Assembly (NCBI GenBank): GCA_014058105.1
Contig: JACGCM010001174.1
Location: 248,001-312,000 of the forward strand
Reading direction: 5' to 3'
Origin: Kingdonia uniflora
Taxonomy: Eukaryota > Streptophyta > Magnoliopsida > Ranunculales > Circaeasteraceae
DNA length: 64,000 nucleotides
The position numbers and the translations under genes are program-made. Every line of letters begins with the position of its first letter. Position 1 is the stretch's first letter. This document shows positions 37,470 to 48,679 of this stretch, piece by piece. Below the pieces are notes generated by a model that worked only from the letters and a program-made list of their open reading frames with translations, was not told where the DNA came from and ran no database searches.

Positions 37470-38400
37470 CCTCATTAGAAGACTACAATGTTGAAAGAAT
37501 TACATGCATTGAAGATCACTAATACCTGGTCATTGGTTTCTCTCCCCCCTGAACGTATATCAGTCGGATGCAAATGAGTATTTATGGTTAAAGAAAATCC
37601 AGATAGAACGGAAAACAGGTACAAGGCTCGGTTAGTTTCCAAGGGGTATGTATGCATAGATACATGGTATTGATTATCAGGAGACATTTGCTCTTGTGGC
37701 CAAGATGAATACTATTAGAGTCATCTTCCCTATTGCTACATTAAAATCTTGGCCTATTTTCTAGATGGATGTAAAGAATGTATTTCTGAATGGACTATTG
37801 CAAGAAGAGGTCTATATGTCTCCACCTTCAAGATTTTGTTCCACTTTTGCTTCCAGCTTGGTATGTAAGTTAAAAAAGTTCATTTATGGGCTTAAGCAGT
37901 CTCCTCGTACTTGGGCTGATACATTTGGTACTGCTATGATTAACTTTAGTTATGTTCTGAGTAGTGTTGACCATACCTTATTTCTTCGACATTCTAGAAG
38001 GAAGACTGTTGCATTGCTTGTCTATGTTGATGATATTGTTATTACAGGAGATGATATTAAGGGTAATAGTAACCTAAAATCTTATCTCTGTACCAGCTTT
38101 CAGGTGAAGGATTTCGGTCTCTTGCGCTATTTCCTTGGGATTGAAGTTGCTCGTTATAGTTCCGATATTTTTATCTCTCAGAGAAAGTACATTATTGATC
38201 TTTTCTTTACTTTAGGATAACTTATGTGTCATCCTGCTAATATACCTCTAGAACTGAATCATTACCTGGTCGACTTTTAGTGGTGGGAGTTACTGGGGGA
38301 CATTGGGCAGTACCGGTAGTTTTTTGGGAAGCTCCTCTATCCTTTCTCTTACCCGTTCTGATATTGCATATGCGGTTGGAGTTCTTAGTCAGTTTATACA
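37470..38400 (+). pseudogene. Reverse transcriptase of the short-LTR copia element, broken
   Basis: The RT begins with ELHALKITNTWSLVSLPP and RYKARLVSKGY. From 37765 a 151-codon open frame gives MDVKNVFLNGLLQEEVYM, KFIYGLKQSPRTW and the intact catalytic motif LLVYVDDIVITG, then YFLGIEVARY. A frameshift lies near 37680-37760 and a stop follows at 38218. The gene is cut by the CACTA element at 38404 in the LTRSDIAYAVGVLSQFIH region, and RNase H resumes at 44629. Confidence 0.88.
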
Positions 38401-38404
38401 CAAG

Positions 38405-38590
38405 CACTACTATAAAATTGTCCAACAACCACGGTCTATATTAGTTTTAGCCACGGTGACAGTCGTTGCTAAATCCTACAAAACTAACCGTGGCCAAACC
38501 ACAATATTCATGGCTAAAGACATATACTTATTTGTTTTTGGTGCCACTAATTTTGAACCGTAGCCAAATTGTGGCAAATGTTATTCAAAA
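38405..38590. repeat. Left subterminal repeats of the second CACTA element
   Basis: ACCACGG, AGCCACGG, AACCGTGGCC and ACCGTAGCC motifs in both orientations at 38429, 38450, 38490 and 38560. Confidence 0.7.
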
Positions 38591-39185
38591 CGCGAGATCC
38601 CAAATTATAAGTTTTATTTCCCTCCCTCTCTTCCAGTTTACAGTTCATAGTTCAAATTACCAGTTCCCAGTTCCCAGTATGAATTCTAGGGCTTTGTCAA
38701 CGAGATCTTCGACCATATCTCTCTTTCTCTGAATCTCAAATCTCACAGAGGTAATTAAGTTTCAATTTCTGATTGATTGATGAGAGCCATAAGCTCTCAA
38801 AGCATATATAAGTCTGTTTCTCTAAATCGATTTGCTCGGGTAAACTCACAGGGTTTATTGAAGCCTGGAATTTGCAAACCATAATTGAATCCTTCAAGTT
38901 CTAGGTATTTATTATTTGGGTATTTATTAGTGATTCGGGTTTTTGTCAAATTTACTATGGTTATATGATTTTTCTTTGGACGTTCCTTAATTCTATATCA
39001 TGTTTCTCTAAAATTATTCATGATCATGTACTTGATATGGATTTTCAATTGGTGGCTATAGTTAGGGATTTTATGATTTTTCTTTGGATGTTCTTTGATC
39101 TTTGATTTTCATTTGGTGGTTATAGTTAGGGATTTCCCATTATGGGTGTGTTATTAAGAGTGGGTTTTTGCCTACTCTGGTTGTG
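38591..39185. other. CACTA interior, 5'UTR-like
   Basis: A pyrimidine-rich stretch, a short frame starting at 38679 and intron-like T-rich sequence, with no recognised protein. It may be the leader and first intron of a captured gene. Confidence 0.35.
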
Positions 39186-39520
39186 TAGACTTCCTTGTTG
39201 GATATGTATGGCAAATATGGGGTTGTTGATCAGTGGTCAAGGATTTTGTTTGATAAAATTCTTGAGAGAAATGGGGTATTGTGGAATGCGATGATTGCGC
39301 TTATGTGAGTAATGGGGTAGAGTGGGGTGTGGTGGAGTTGTTTTATCGGATGAAGTGTAGTGAGTTTTGGGTGCCTGATGACTCTTGTGCTAGTATTTTG
39401 GCAGGTTGCGCGGAGATTAGTGATTTGAAGATGGGTATGCAGGTGCATGGGTATCTTGCGGTTGTTGGGTTGGAGAATGAATGTTCTTCGGGTATCTGTA
39501 ATATGCATTTTCTATGTAGG
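39186..39520 (+). pseudogene. Captured pentatricopeptide repeat (PPR, PLS-class) fragment
   Basis: Reading across frames gives SLLDMYGKYGVVDQ, then ILFDKILERNGVLWNAMIA, VELFYRMKCSEFWVPDDSCA, SILAGCAEISDLKMG and QVHGYLAVVGLENE. This spans two to three PPR motifs with the spacing of plant PLS-class proteins, which bind organelle RNA. A frameshift and stop at about 39307 break it, and it lacks start and end. Confidence 0.78.
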
Positions 39521-39951
39521 AGAATGAATGTGCTTCGGGTTGAAGACTTTTATGCTTATGAACTTGTATGCTTATTTGTTTTGAGAACTAACTTATGTTT
39601 CACTGTATAATATATGATTTAGATAAAACCTTTTTAACTTTGTCAATGGCAAACTTAAGCTTTACATTGCCAGTCCCAAGCCCGGATAAAGGAGGAGGGA
39701 GAAGGTTATATTCTCTTATAAGTTTTTTTAGATTCCCAATATCCGATCCAGGTATATCTCATTTTCCACATAACTTATATTATTATTGAAATTATATTCT
39801 CTTTATATCCTGATCCATCTGATGTTGATTCTAAATTAATGCGAGATAGCTTGCTCTGGGGAATATTGGATATAGAGCAACCTGACACTCAAACTATAAG
39901 CAAAATTGTCGTACCATTAGTGGAGCTCATTTATAGAAGATTTCAATTTCG
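39521..39951. other. Unassigned CACTA interior
   Basis: The frame at 39643 (MANLSFTLPVPSPDKGGGRR) is not recognised. It may be junk between two captured pieces. Confidence 0.35.
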
Positions 39952-41523
39952 GAAATTTTAGGAACATAATGGTTTAAAAAAGGATACAGACCACCTGACT
40001 TTGAAAATGAGGAAAATGTAAACCTTGATGACGTTAATGCTGTAACATAAAAGTAAATGTATCTTCTAAGTTTGTTTTTATCCTTGTAGGAACATCTTGT
40101 AACATAAAAGAAAGAAAAGCCAGTATCAATGAATGCATTTGGGCTTATTTCAAGATCTCAGGGTTTCAATCTAGAAAATCTATTCGTGATGCAAGCGGTG
40201 GGTCTTTAAGTACTAGCTTCATTTTGAATACATTATATGCTAAGCAGCTATCAATAAGATTCCTGTAGTTATTATATTTTGTCATAAGTTATCCAGGATC
40301 TTTATATAACAGTTTATTTTTATCTTTCCAAACTATAGAGTATTGTGAAACGGGAAACACAATTTACATCTCAGCATTCCGCAAACGAGATAGTATTGAA
40401 AATTGAGGAAGTTGCTAAACCTCTTGGTTTTAAAGTACAAAAACAAAATTATAAGGTAAAGTTTGCAGTCTCCAAATGTTTCATATATCTATCATCTATA
40501 ATTATAGTTATCTTGATAGCAATCTGGCAGATATAATTATACCATTATCTTCTGCTAAAAAATCTTTTTTTACATACAAACTCGTTACAGATGAAGTTGC
40601 AAGGTGATAAAACTGGGAGGAAGGGATATCTTTCGGTAGCTACAGAGGTATAGCATTTCTCATGGTTTAGACTGTTAAGTAAGTGCCTTAGAAAGTAGCA
40701 AATGACATTCTTTACCAACTGGGAAACATTATAACCATATGTATGTTTACTAAGTAGCATAATCTAAGATTTATTTATTTTTATTTTATTTTATTTTATT
40801 TTCAATTTTGACGTACAATATGCTATTCAATTTAGACATTTAGTACTTGATCCCCCTAAGTATGCAAAGTTTTAACTTACCTCTTATTCTAACCCTGAAT
40901 GTTAACGAATTTGTTGGTATTAGTATAATTCTCCAACAAACTCTAGGACAAGTCAAACTATAAACGTAGGCGACATCTAGCTAAGTATAATTTCAATCAC
41001 ATAATGGAGATCAAAGTGATCATGTCCCTAACTTTTAAGCTTGGATTATGTCAATTGTAGTTTCGGGTTTATGCCGATAGTCCTCATGAAGCTGTACACA
41101 AGTGTCCCCACGTGGAATAATCCTCGTGAAGCTGTAAATGATTCATTATCCCCTGGACTCGTACAACTGCATTAGGACCACTCTGTGATTCTCATACAAG
41201 TCGCACTCCAAAAAGACTAATCCAATAAAAACTTTGCTAAATTTGTGCAGGTCTTCGAGGTGGCTCCTTCTTTGCACGTCGTAGAACTCCGCAAAACTGG
41301 AGGTGACACATTGGAGTTTAACAATGTATGATGATGTTTGAACCCCCCTTCTTAACCTTTCCTTTTTATGAGAAAATGTTACTTTCTCTCAAGATCTTAG
41401 AAAACAAAATTGCTTATAAAATCTTTATATCTTTGACTAAATTACAGTTTTACAAAAGCTTTTCATCAGAATTGAAAGATATCGTCTGGAAATCTGAAGG
41501 AAACTCAAAAGAAATGAGGTGAT
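39952..41523 (+). pseudogene. Captured CBL-interacting protein kinase (CIPK3-like) C-terminal half
   Basis: Exon-like blocks with intron borders: about 39963-40048 (WFKKGYRPPDFENEENVNL, the linker after the kinase domain), about 40105-40206 (NAFGLISRSQGFNLENLF, the NAF motif that binds CBL calcium sensors), 40339-40455 (VKRETQFTSQHSANEIVLK and KIEEVAKPLGF, the PP2C-interaction region), 40591-40649 (KLQGDKTGRKGYLSVATEV), 41251-41325 (VFEVAPSLHVVELRKTGGD) and about 41450-41522 (FYKSFSSELKDIVWKSEG). This is the exact order of the CIPK regulatory half. The kinase domain is absent and a base is lost before WFKKGY, so it is not functional. Confidence 0.88.
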
Positions 41524-41873
41524 TGTTTTCTTCGAATAACTAAGTATATAAATAGTTAATACAACCGGAAACCACTCATTTCCTTACATTGATCTTTTCC
41601 TCCTATACGCAGGTCATAGTTTTTAGTTGCTGCTTTTGGTCTCTAGTGACCACCGGGATTGTAAAGGGAAGAGTGACTCATTGGTTTGTCTAAAATTACA
41701 TCCCACAAGAGAAAATGATCCTTCATTTTGATTTTTCAATTATGAGATGTGATTACAAAGTTCACCATCTCTTGAAATCATAAAATGTAATTACATGTAA
41801 AGGTTCTTTTAATTGGTAAGATCCTTTTTAAATATACCATATTTAATTTTGTTTGTTAAAAACCACTTTGCAG
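41524..41873. other. Spacer between captured CIPK and translocator pieces
   Basis: Intron-like AT-rich sequence. The join between the two source genes must lie here. Confidence 0.4.
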
Positions 41874-42797
41874 CTTGTAGCGATCCTTCCATTGGCTATT
41901 GTACACACCATGGGTAACCTTTTCACCAATATAAGTCTTGGGAAAGTTGTTGTTTCATTCACACATACAATTAAAGCTATGAAATCTTTTTTCTCGATTC
42001 TTCTCTCTGCCATGTTCCTTGGGGATGTAAGATCTTTTTTCTTCCTTTTTATTTCCATTACTTACATCAGTTGTGGCATTGCCATTTAAGCACTTTATTT
42101 CTAAGTTTAACATTCTGCATATAGATGTTAGCTTTCTGGATAGTTTCATGCCTTGTACCAATTGTTGGTGGTTTGGCATTGGCATCAATTTTTGAAGCCT
42201 CTTTTAATTGGTAAGCAAAGCTTTAATACTTTTTTAAGAAAGTTAGAAAGTGTATCGTTTTGGTATCTGATCCCCACTCCCCACCCTTTTGTTATCTTCT
42301 TCTACTTTCAGGATTGGATTTTGGAGTCCAATGGCATCTAACGTGACATTCCAATCTCGTAATGTACTCAACAAAAAATTCATGGTCAACAAAAAGGTAC
42401 GATGAATATATAAATTTTGGTGAATCTACCCGATATACTAAACTCATATATCTATGTCAGTTATAGATGCATGTAGCTACTTTCTCACAGATTTCTAACG
42501 ATTCCTTTCTTCTTAATAGAAATTTATGGACAATATAACTCTGTTCTCATTAATAACAATCATGTCATTATTCCTCTTAACCCCTGTGGCTTTATTTATG
42601 GAGGATGTCAAGTTTACCCCCACCTCCCTGCAAGCTGCTGCAAGTACATGATTAATTTTTTTTACCTGATTAATCTGAAGCCATCACATAAAATAGTTGA
42701 TTGAGTCTCACTTTATTCTATATAGGGCTTGAATGCTAAAGACGTATGCATCAAGGCTCTTGTTGCTGGGATATGTTTTCATCATGCTTATTAGCAG
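41874..42797 (+). pseudogene. Captured phosphoenolpyruvate/phosphate translocator fragment
   Basis: Five exon-like blocks with GT/AG borders: 41874-42007 ([40 protein letters not shown]), about 42124-42210 (SCLVPIVGGLALASIFEASF), 42311-42396 ([20 protein letters not shown]), about 42521-42648 ([20 protein letters not shown]) and 42725-42797 (CIKALVAGICFHHAY then a stop). These match, in order, the inner-envelope plastid PPT family, which exchanges PEP for phosphate. The key Lys region (KKFMVNKK) is present. N-terminal transit peptide and the last helices are missing, and TAG replaces a Gln codon near the end. Confidence 0.85.
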
Positions 42798-43760
42798 GTG
42801 AGGCATTCTTCTGGATATTGCATATATTTGTATTTTACAAGTGATTAGACTTAATAAGAAGAAATGCCTTGCATTCATGACTGTAATCTGCTAAAATACA
42901 AAAAAATGTAGAAAAGAAGGCCAAACATGCCTCAGAGCTCGAAACTAAAATAGATAAGGCGGTATGAGCATATAAACGAGGGTAGTATAAAAACAACGCG
43001 TAAGGGATTTTAGATTCCTGTATATATCATTGCACTGACCCCTAGCTAATAATCTGCTGCATAATGTCCAGGTCAAATTTGGACATCATTGGACCTCATC
43101 TGCTTGTCCAAAAAATGCTTCTCACATTCCCCATGATCTTCATAAGACCAAAACTTGGCACCACAAATCCTTCAGAAAACTATGACAACCTTTTCTTTGT
43201 TTTTTTACTTATCTTCAGTGGTTAGGCATAATGAGTAACTCTTCCAGTGAAGGCTGGTAGTCTAAGGTGAATGCTAACTTTCCAAACCCATTCAGACCAA
43301 CCAAGGGACCTTAGCTCTAGGTCTTAATTTTTGAAAAACCGACTTAATATTAAAGGCATCCTTGTACATGATCTTATATACATAGCGATTGATTCTATAT
43401 ACATAGCGATTGAAAAGTTGATACTAAATCTTAGCATATACCAAGCCAAAAATGTCCAGAAAAAATGTTCTTAGATAAATTTTATAATATAAATAGCGAT
43501 TGATTCTGTGGCGCTCGTACATGATCCTATATACATTGCTAGGATTTCATTCTACATTCATCCCTAGTTGTAAGAGTACACACATCAGCTATGAGAAGTA
43601 AAGATCTTTACCTTTCTTATTGGTGGACTAGCCTTTTTGTTTAAATGTTTAATAGTTCTTGTATGGTTGTTTTGTTTTGTTAGAAATATTTATAAACAGT
43701 AAAGATTGTAGTCCGATTATGCTGATCAGTCCTAATACATCTCTCCTTTCGGAAAAGTTG
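42798..43760. other. Unassigned CACTA interior
   Basis: AT-rich, with the short direct repeat ATATACATAGCGATTGA at 43377 and 43396 (variant at 43490). No gene recognised. The frame at 43659 is not identified. Confidence 0.35.
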
Positions 43761-43825
43761 CCACTAAAGAGTGTTAGTATTATGTGTTGTCAAGTTAGCT
43801 ATGACTTACACTTCATTGTGTTCAT

Positions 43826-44060
43826 TCATAGCAGGCCCATTACCATTTGTTAGGCATTTCTCATACGCGGAGATAAAGAAAGCAATTGGTGGATTCAACA
43901 GTATTATCGCTTCACATTCTGATGGTTCTATTTACAAAGCTCAGTTCCGAGGTGGTTTTGTTGCTGTTGTGAAGGAAGTAAGAATCTTTAATGAAGCAAA
44001 GGATGCCTTTAATAAGAAAGTGTAGCTTTTGATGCGGTTGCATCATCAACTCTTGTAGCA
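43826..44060 (+). pseudogene. Captured receptor-like protein kinase fragment
   Basis: The frame starting in an acceptor-like CATAGCAG reads FVRHFSYAEIKKAIGGFN, then GSIYKAQFRGGFVAVVKEVR and, after a TAG, LLMRLHHQLL. It matches the start of the kinase domain of plant receptor-like kinases: F-S-Y-x-E-I-x-x-A-T, the glycine-rich loop and the VAVK lysine region. The glycine loop is damaged (IIASHSDGSIY for IG-x-GGFG-x-VY), so ATP binding would fail. Only about 75 codons remain. Confidence 0.75.
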
Positions 44061-44229
44061 CAGAGTATGTGGTACCCTCTCTACCATCCCTTTGTACATG
44101 AGAAATAATTTGCCAAGAGCATTTATTTTTTTACGCAGTTACACGACGTAATTTTGATATACTAATTTTTGTAATTTATCTTTCTTAGGAAATCATGTAA
44201 TCGTGGCTTCGGCCATTTACAATGGTGAA

Positions 44230-44253
44230 ATATATATATATATATATATATAA
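44230..44253. repeat. (TA)n microsatellite
   Basis: Twelve uninterrupted TA dinucleotides. Confidence 0.9.
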
Positions 44254-44269
44254 ATGACTTTAGCCAGAG

Positions 44270-44625
44270 CTAGTTTTGTAGTTAATAGAAAGTATTAGCC
44301 ACAGATGAAGCAATGGTAATTAACAAGCATTTGCCACAAATATTATGGTGGTGATTAACAGGTATTAGCCACGGGACATTTTGTGGGAAAGTTTGTAGCC
44401 AATGGAGCCATTTGCCACGATTTATAATATATCCAATGTGCATTAATAGCCACGAAATAGCCACGGTACTACCCGTGGCTATATCTGATTCATTGGCCAC
44501 GGTCAAGTTCGCGCTTGAGTATTAACCACACCACCAGTTGACACAACCCTGGGCATGGGTATACCCGTGGCGAAAGGTATTAGCCACGGCCAGGGCAGTG
44601 GCCATTGACGTTGATTCTAGTAGTG
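44270..44625. repeat. Right subterminal repeats of the second CACTA element
   Basis: TTAGCCAC(A/G), TTGCCAC and ATAGCCACGG motifs recur about every 25-35 bp (for example 44295, 44330, 44368, 44409, 44450, 44459, 44495, 44582) with some inverted copies. Confidence 0.8.
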
Positions 44626-44628
44626 AAG

Positions 44629-45170
44629 CCACGTCTTTCCCATCTCCAAGCAACTAATCATGTTCTTCGGTATCTCAAGGGGTGTCCTGGTCGTGACATC
44701 TTATTTCGAGATCATGGTCATTCTCGAGTCGAGGCTTGGAATGATGCTGACTATGCAGATTCATTATCCAATCGTCGTTCAACTTCTGGGTATTGTACAA
44801 CTATTGGTAGTAATTTGGTTACATAGCGAAGTAAAAAATAAGATGTTGTTTTTAGGTCCAGTGCAGAACCTGAGTACAGGGATATGACTCAAGGTGTTTG
44901 TGAGTTAATATGGCTTAAGTGTCTTCTTTAAGAGCTTCGAATATCAGTCTCTCTTCCTATGCCGCTCTATTGTGACAACAAATCTTCTATTAGAATTTTG
45001 GCTAATTCGGTGCAGCATGATCGTACCAGACACATTGAGGTTGATCGATACTTCCTGTATGAGAAGCTTAAATCTGGACGGATTTAGACTTTCTATGTTT
45101 TTACTTCGCAATAGCTTGTAAATTTTCTTATGAAGGTTGTTAGTAGCATATTATTATTAGATGTTTTGTC
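44629..45170 (+). pseudogene. RNase H end of the short-LTR copia element
   Basis: Continues the interrupted RT gene: HLQATNHVLRYLKGCPG, RVEAWNDADYADSLSNRRST and SGYCTTIGSNLVT, then a TAG where W is usual before RSKK. Then PLYCDNKSSIRI and HDRTRHIEVDRYFL. These are conserved copia RNase H blocks. The active-site Asp of DADYA is present. Confidence 0.85.
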
Positions 45171-45213
45171 CAAGCTGGGCATACGCGATATTCGTGTTCA
45201 AACTTGAGGAGAA

Positions 45214-45361
45214 TATTAGTAAGACTATTTTATGTTCTTTTAGTCCTACATTAATTATTCATAGAAGTAGTTTAATATTTCTCTCATATTTAAATAGAGT
45301 ATGATGTAACCTAAATAATTAATTCAATAATATATTTTTTTCTCTCTAATCTATTTCTACA
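45214..45361 (+). repeat. 3' LTR of the short-LTR copia element
   Basis: 148 bp, preceded by CTTGAGGAGAA as polypurine tract. Its partner is at 34110-34257. Confidence 0.88.
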
Positions 45362-45366
45362 ACTTT

Positions 45367-45843
45367 CTCTTCCTCAGGTGAACTTCTTTCTATCCTCGAG
45401 AGATTACCACTTCCTTAAGTAATTTTGTATTCTCTCTTCCTTGAGTGATTTGCTTTTTCCTCTCCCAAGTAATTATCTCCCCTCCATATTACCTCGAGTG
45501 ATCATCTTCCTCGACTGATTCTCTTACCCATATGTCTATTCAAGATATCTACATTACCCTCGAGTGAGAAAATATGGCAAGTCAATTGGTGCCACCGATT
45601 TCACAAGTACGTATGGGGGAAATGGCAATTCGGAATGCCCCCAATTTTATAAGGGATATGTGAAGTTTTGAAGTGTTCTACTGCTGTAAAAGAATGGTGT
45701 GGCATTTATCAGCTTTAGTGGGAGCTTTATTTCTTTATCAGTGAGGGAATGATTATATTTTTATGAGAGGCTATTTATTTCTTTTCTATTTTATTATCCA
45801 CCTTGACACGAACATTATATGTCTGTATTTACGTGAGGGGGAG
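45367..45843. other. CTCGAGTGATT-type degenerate repeats, then decayed copia gag-like sequence
   Basis: 45400-45570 continues the tract left of the copia element. 45580-45780 has traces of a copia gag (TAVKEWCGIYQL) in broken frames and ends in the polypurine GTGAGGGGGAG. Confidence 0.4.
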
Positions 45844-45997
45844 TGTTGGAGTATATGTCATCATATACTCTATTAGTCCCACATCAGGTACTAAAAGGGC
45901 TAGACTTATGTTCCCTACCTATATAATGATGATGGGTTGTAATATAATTAAATCAATTCAAAAGTGAATAATATTTCTCCTGTTATTTATTTTTGCA
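45844..45997 (+). repeat. Copia-type LTR remnant (154 bp)
   Basis: TGTTGGAGTATATG...TTATTTTTGCA follows a polypurine tract and has TAGTCCCACATCAGG and CTACCTATATAATGATGATGG, typical of short copia LTRs. Presumably the 3' LTR of a copia element whose body has decayed. No partner LTR is seen. Confidence 0.6.
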
Positions 45998-48030
45998 GGT
46001 GTACCATGCTTTATTACCCACAAAAAACCCTTACCAAAATACATGTTTAGGGCTTTATTTCACTTCTTATGTACATATTGTATGATATTGGCATCAAGTT
46101 CTTACATTCTAATTTGAAAATGTATGCAGGATCTACGTTACATGTCATTTCTCTATGCGTGGGGAGGGCCATATATTGTTATTCTTCATGATAAGAGATA
46201 CTGCAAAGATATTCGTGTTGGTTCTTTTGAAATCACCTACAACAATGTGCATAACATGTATAAAATAAGTTTTACGCTCGATAGCAGACCATCTTCCAAA
46301 CAATTGTTAGGTTTTTTTATGGAAATTCTAATATACTTATGATATGTAAAAATTACTACGTATTCTAATGGTTGTGATTATCAATCTTTTGTAAAAAATT
46401 TATTTGATTTGTTTAGGGTTTAAGAGTTGTTTGATTGATATTACAGATCGACTCAAGTAGAGGTGAGTAGAGGGTTTAACGTTCATATGGCTTGGGCATT
46501 GTTGTTGCAGGTTTGGGCAGTGTTGTTGTACTTTTGGTTCCTAACCACTATTATCTAATTGATTTAGGGATGTAATTTTAAATGAGTTTGGAGATGAGTT
46601 ACAATCTGATGTTTCGGAGGTGCATTTTTTTGAACTGATTCTTGGGATTATGTGACCTTAATTTAGATGATTTTATTGTCTTTCATATTCTCTTTTATTT
46701 TAGTTTCTCTGATATGGTTTCTCTGCTTCATGAGTTTTTATTCTAATCAATATGTAATATATTTATGAAACCCTTTTCAACTAGTAGCACTTAATATGAA
46801 GAGCGATGCATGTCTCCTTGATCAATGATTTCATAGCCTCCTTCTAAGAACCAAATAATTTTTAAGTGAGTGTATGTACTTTTGAATGAAACTGTCCCTT
46901 GATGCAATACATGTTCGGGTCTTCCAGCGAAATATTTGTACTTTGTAACTCTGGGTGGAATTGCATTATGCCAATTCATGTCCATTCTGTGTATGTGAGG
47001 ATTGGGAGACATCCATAACTCTGAAGAAGATATGATGGAGAAATAACTATAACTTAATGGATCCCATAAAGAAGAATCTTGGTTCTCGCAAAGAGTCTTT
47101 TGGGAAAGTTGTCCTTCTAATGGTCAGGTGTACTACGTTGTAATTTTTGCCAATGCCAATTATTATTATCAGTGATAATTTCATTAACTTGGAAAGATTA
47201 AGTGCAATTGAGCTTGCAAACATTAAACTTGATATGTCTTTTAATTTAAATATTTTATTTCTTCAGTGTATTAAATTTAATAATAATGGTATGGTTGTGT
47301 GATTTATACAGCAAACCTACTGCCATGAATTTCTCCGATACATCCAAAAAACTAAAAGATGTTGTGTCAAATGCCCTGTAACTTCAGAAGCAAGACATGA
47401 TTTTGAGGTAGTGATTTATACCAATTAGCTCTTTTTTGTCCTTTCACTTAGTAAGAAAAAGGTGATGATAACAATGCCCATTAAACAAATAACAATCAAG
47501 TTCCTTTTATACATGCAAATACCAATCTAAGTGATTATAAGATTATATACACATAAAATTTTAAACCAGTTCAGTGAACTACATTATAATATTACAAAAC
47601 ACATAGAGAATATGAGAATACAATCCTTGAGCAAAGTCCACAAAGACAAATACTTGCAAAGTCCATCAAAATTTCTTTCTATTAATTTGTTCTTATACAA
47701 ACTGGAACACCAAACTAAAAAAAGTATATCTTCAGGTTCTTCAAAAGAAAGGTTATAGATTTTTTTTATGTTCTACATCAATAAATGAGCAAGCATTGTC
47801 AAAAATAACAAATACCATTCCTCGAAAATAATTTAAGAAACCCAAAATGCATCAACCTTTAGGTGATAAACTGATATATTATGCCTTTGCCTAATAGATC
47901 CATTTTTGTTTCTAATATAAGATATCACAAGAATGGAAACAATCATTACAAAACTCAATAATATTCAAACATAAAACCAACAACATATCATTACATTTAA
48001 AATTAAGTAATTTATCAAATAATTACACTT
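45998..48030. other. Possible exons of an unrecognised gene in AT-rich DNA
   Basis: 46124-46342 is an open frame following an acceptor-like TATGCAG (DLRYMSFLYAWGGPYIVILH then RYCKDIRVGSFEITYNN). 47312-47405 is a second exon-like piece (MNFSDTSKKLKDVVSNAL) ending in a GAG|GTAGTG donor. I do not recognise the protein. No other signal is seen. Confidence 0.35.
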
Positions 48031-48049
48031 AGACCTCAACTTTAATCTC

Positions 48050-48500
48050 AAAAATAATTTGCTTGTACGCGCTAGCGTGTGCATAATTGCCCACACAGAT
48101 TTGAAGATGGGTATCCTGAATGGCTTTCGCAGAGATCATGTCTGCACTAACTCTACCGTGATGGTTGACTATATTAGAGATGGCAAGGTTCCTTCTTGGA
48201 CATGCTATATCATGATACAAGAGATTAGAAACTTCATAATCCAACTTAGGGAATTTATCATTTTTCATCATTTTAGAGAGGTTAATAGGGCGCCTAACTA
48301 CTTATCCTCATTTTGCACTATATTAGATGACTTATGTGTACATTTTCTTAACAATGCTCCTACTGACATACGTGTCATTATAGAGGAAGATGCCAGAGGA
48401 ACAAGTACATTAGGATGTAACACTTTTTTTCTCTTCTTTTGTAAAGGTTGACATATGGGGTGTCATTAAACCCCAGCTTGCCTAGTAAAAAAAATAAAAT
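48050..48500 (+). pseudogene. LINE-type RNase H remnant
   Basis: The frame to 48451 reads STVMVDYIRDGKVPSWTCYI, then FIIFHHFREVNRAPNYLSSF. This is the plant LINE RNase H ending: D-S-x-x-V-V, then F-x-H-x-x-R-E-x-N-x-x-A-D-x-L. The Asp before L is Asn here, so catalysis would be lost. A short A-rich run at about 48485 may be the eroded tail. Confidence 0.6.
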
Positions 48501-48679
48501 GCCTAGGGTTCTAAGGGATTCAGTTGGGGCTTATAAGCTTCAGTACAACGAGATGTTCCTTCTTATGTCTGTCATCTACCATTAAATTGAAGATATATAC
48601 AGGGGCTTGCTTATAGTTCTTCATATCCAAAATGGTGTTACAAATGGGTGGGTATAGACTACAACTACGGTGTCCATTT
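48501..48679. other. Sequence left of the TTCGAA copia element
   Basis: Ends at the LTR. May belong to the same exon as 53912-54020 on the other side (see findings). Confidence 0.3.

Larger units (their letters stand above)
38405..44625. mobile_element. CACTA transposon with four host-gene fragments (6.2 kb)
   Basis: The ends are CACTACTATAAAATTG at 38405 and its inverse ...GATTCTAGTAGTG ending at 44625. The 3-bp duplication is AAG (38402-38404, 44626-44628), and the copia coding sequence continues across the site. Subterminal regions carry many AGCCACGG motifs. No transposase is seen. Cargo, all on the + strand: PPR fragment, CIPK3-like C-terminal half, PEP/phosphate translocator exons, receptor-like kinase fragment. 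Introns are kept, so the capture was from genomic DNA. Confidence 0.9.
34110..45361 (+). mobile_element. Ty1/copia retrotransposon with short LTRs, split by a CACTA element
   Basis: LTRs of 148 bp (34110-34257, 45214-45361) begin TATTAG(C/T)AAG and end TTC.ACA, roughly 86 percent alike by eye. The perfect duplication ACTTT flanks them (34105-34109, 45362-45366). A primer site like TGGTATCAGAGC follows (TAGTATCGAAACGGG at 34258). The coding order gag, protease, integrase, RT, RNase H defines Ty1/copia. Without the 6.2-kb CACTA insertion it would be about 5.0 kb. Confidence 0.9.
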
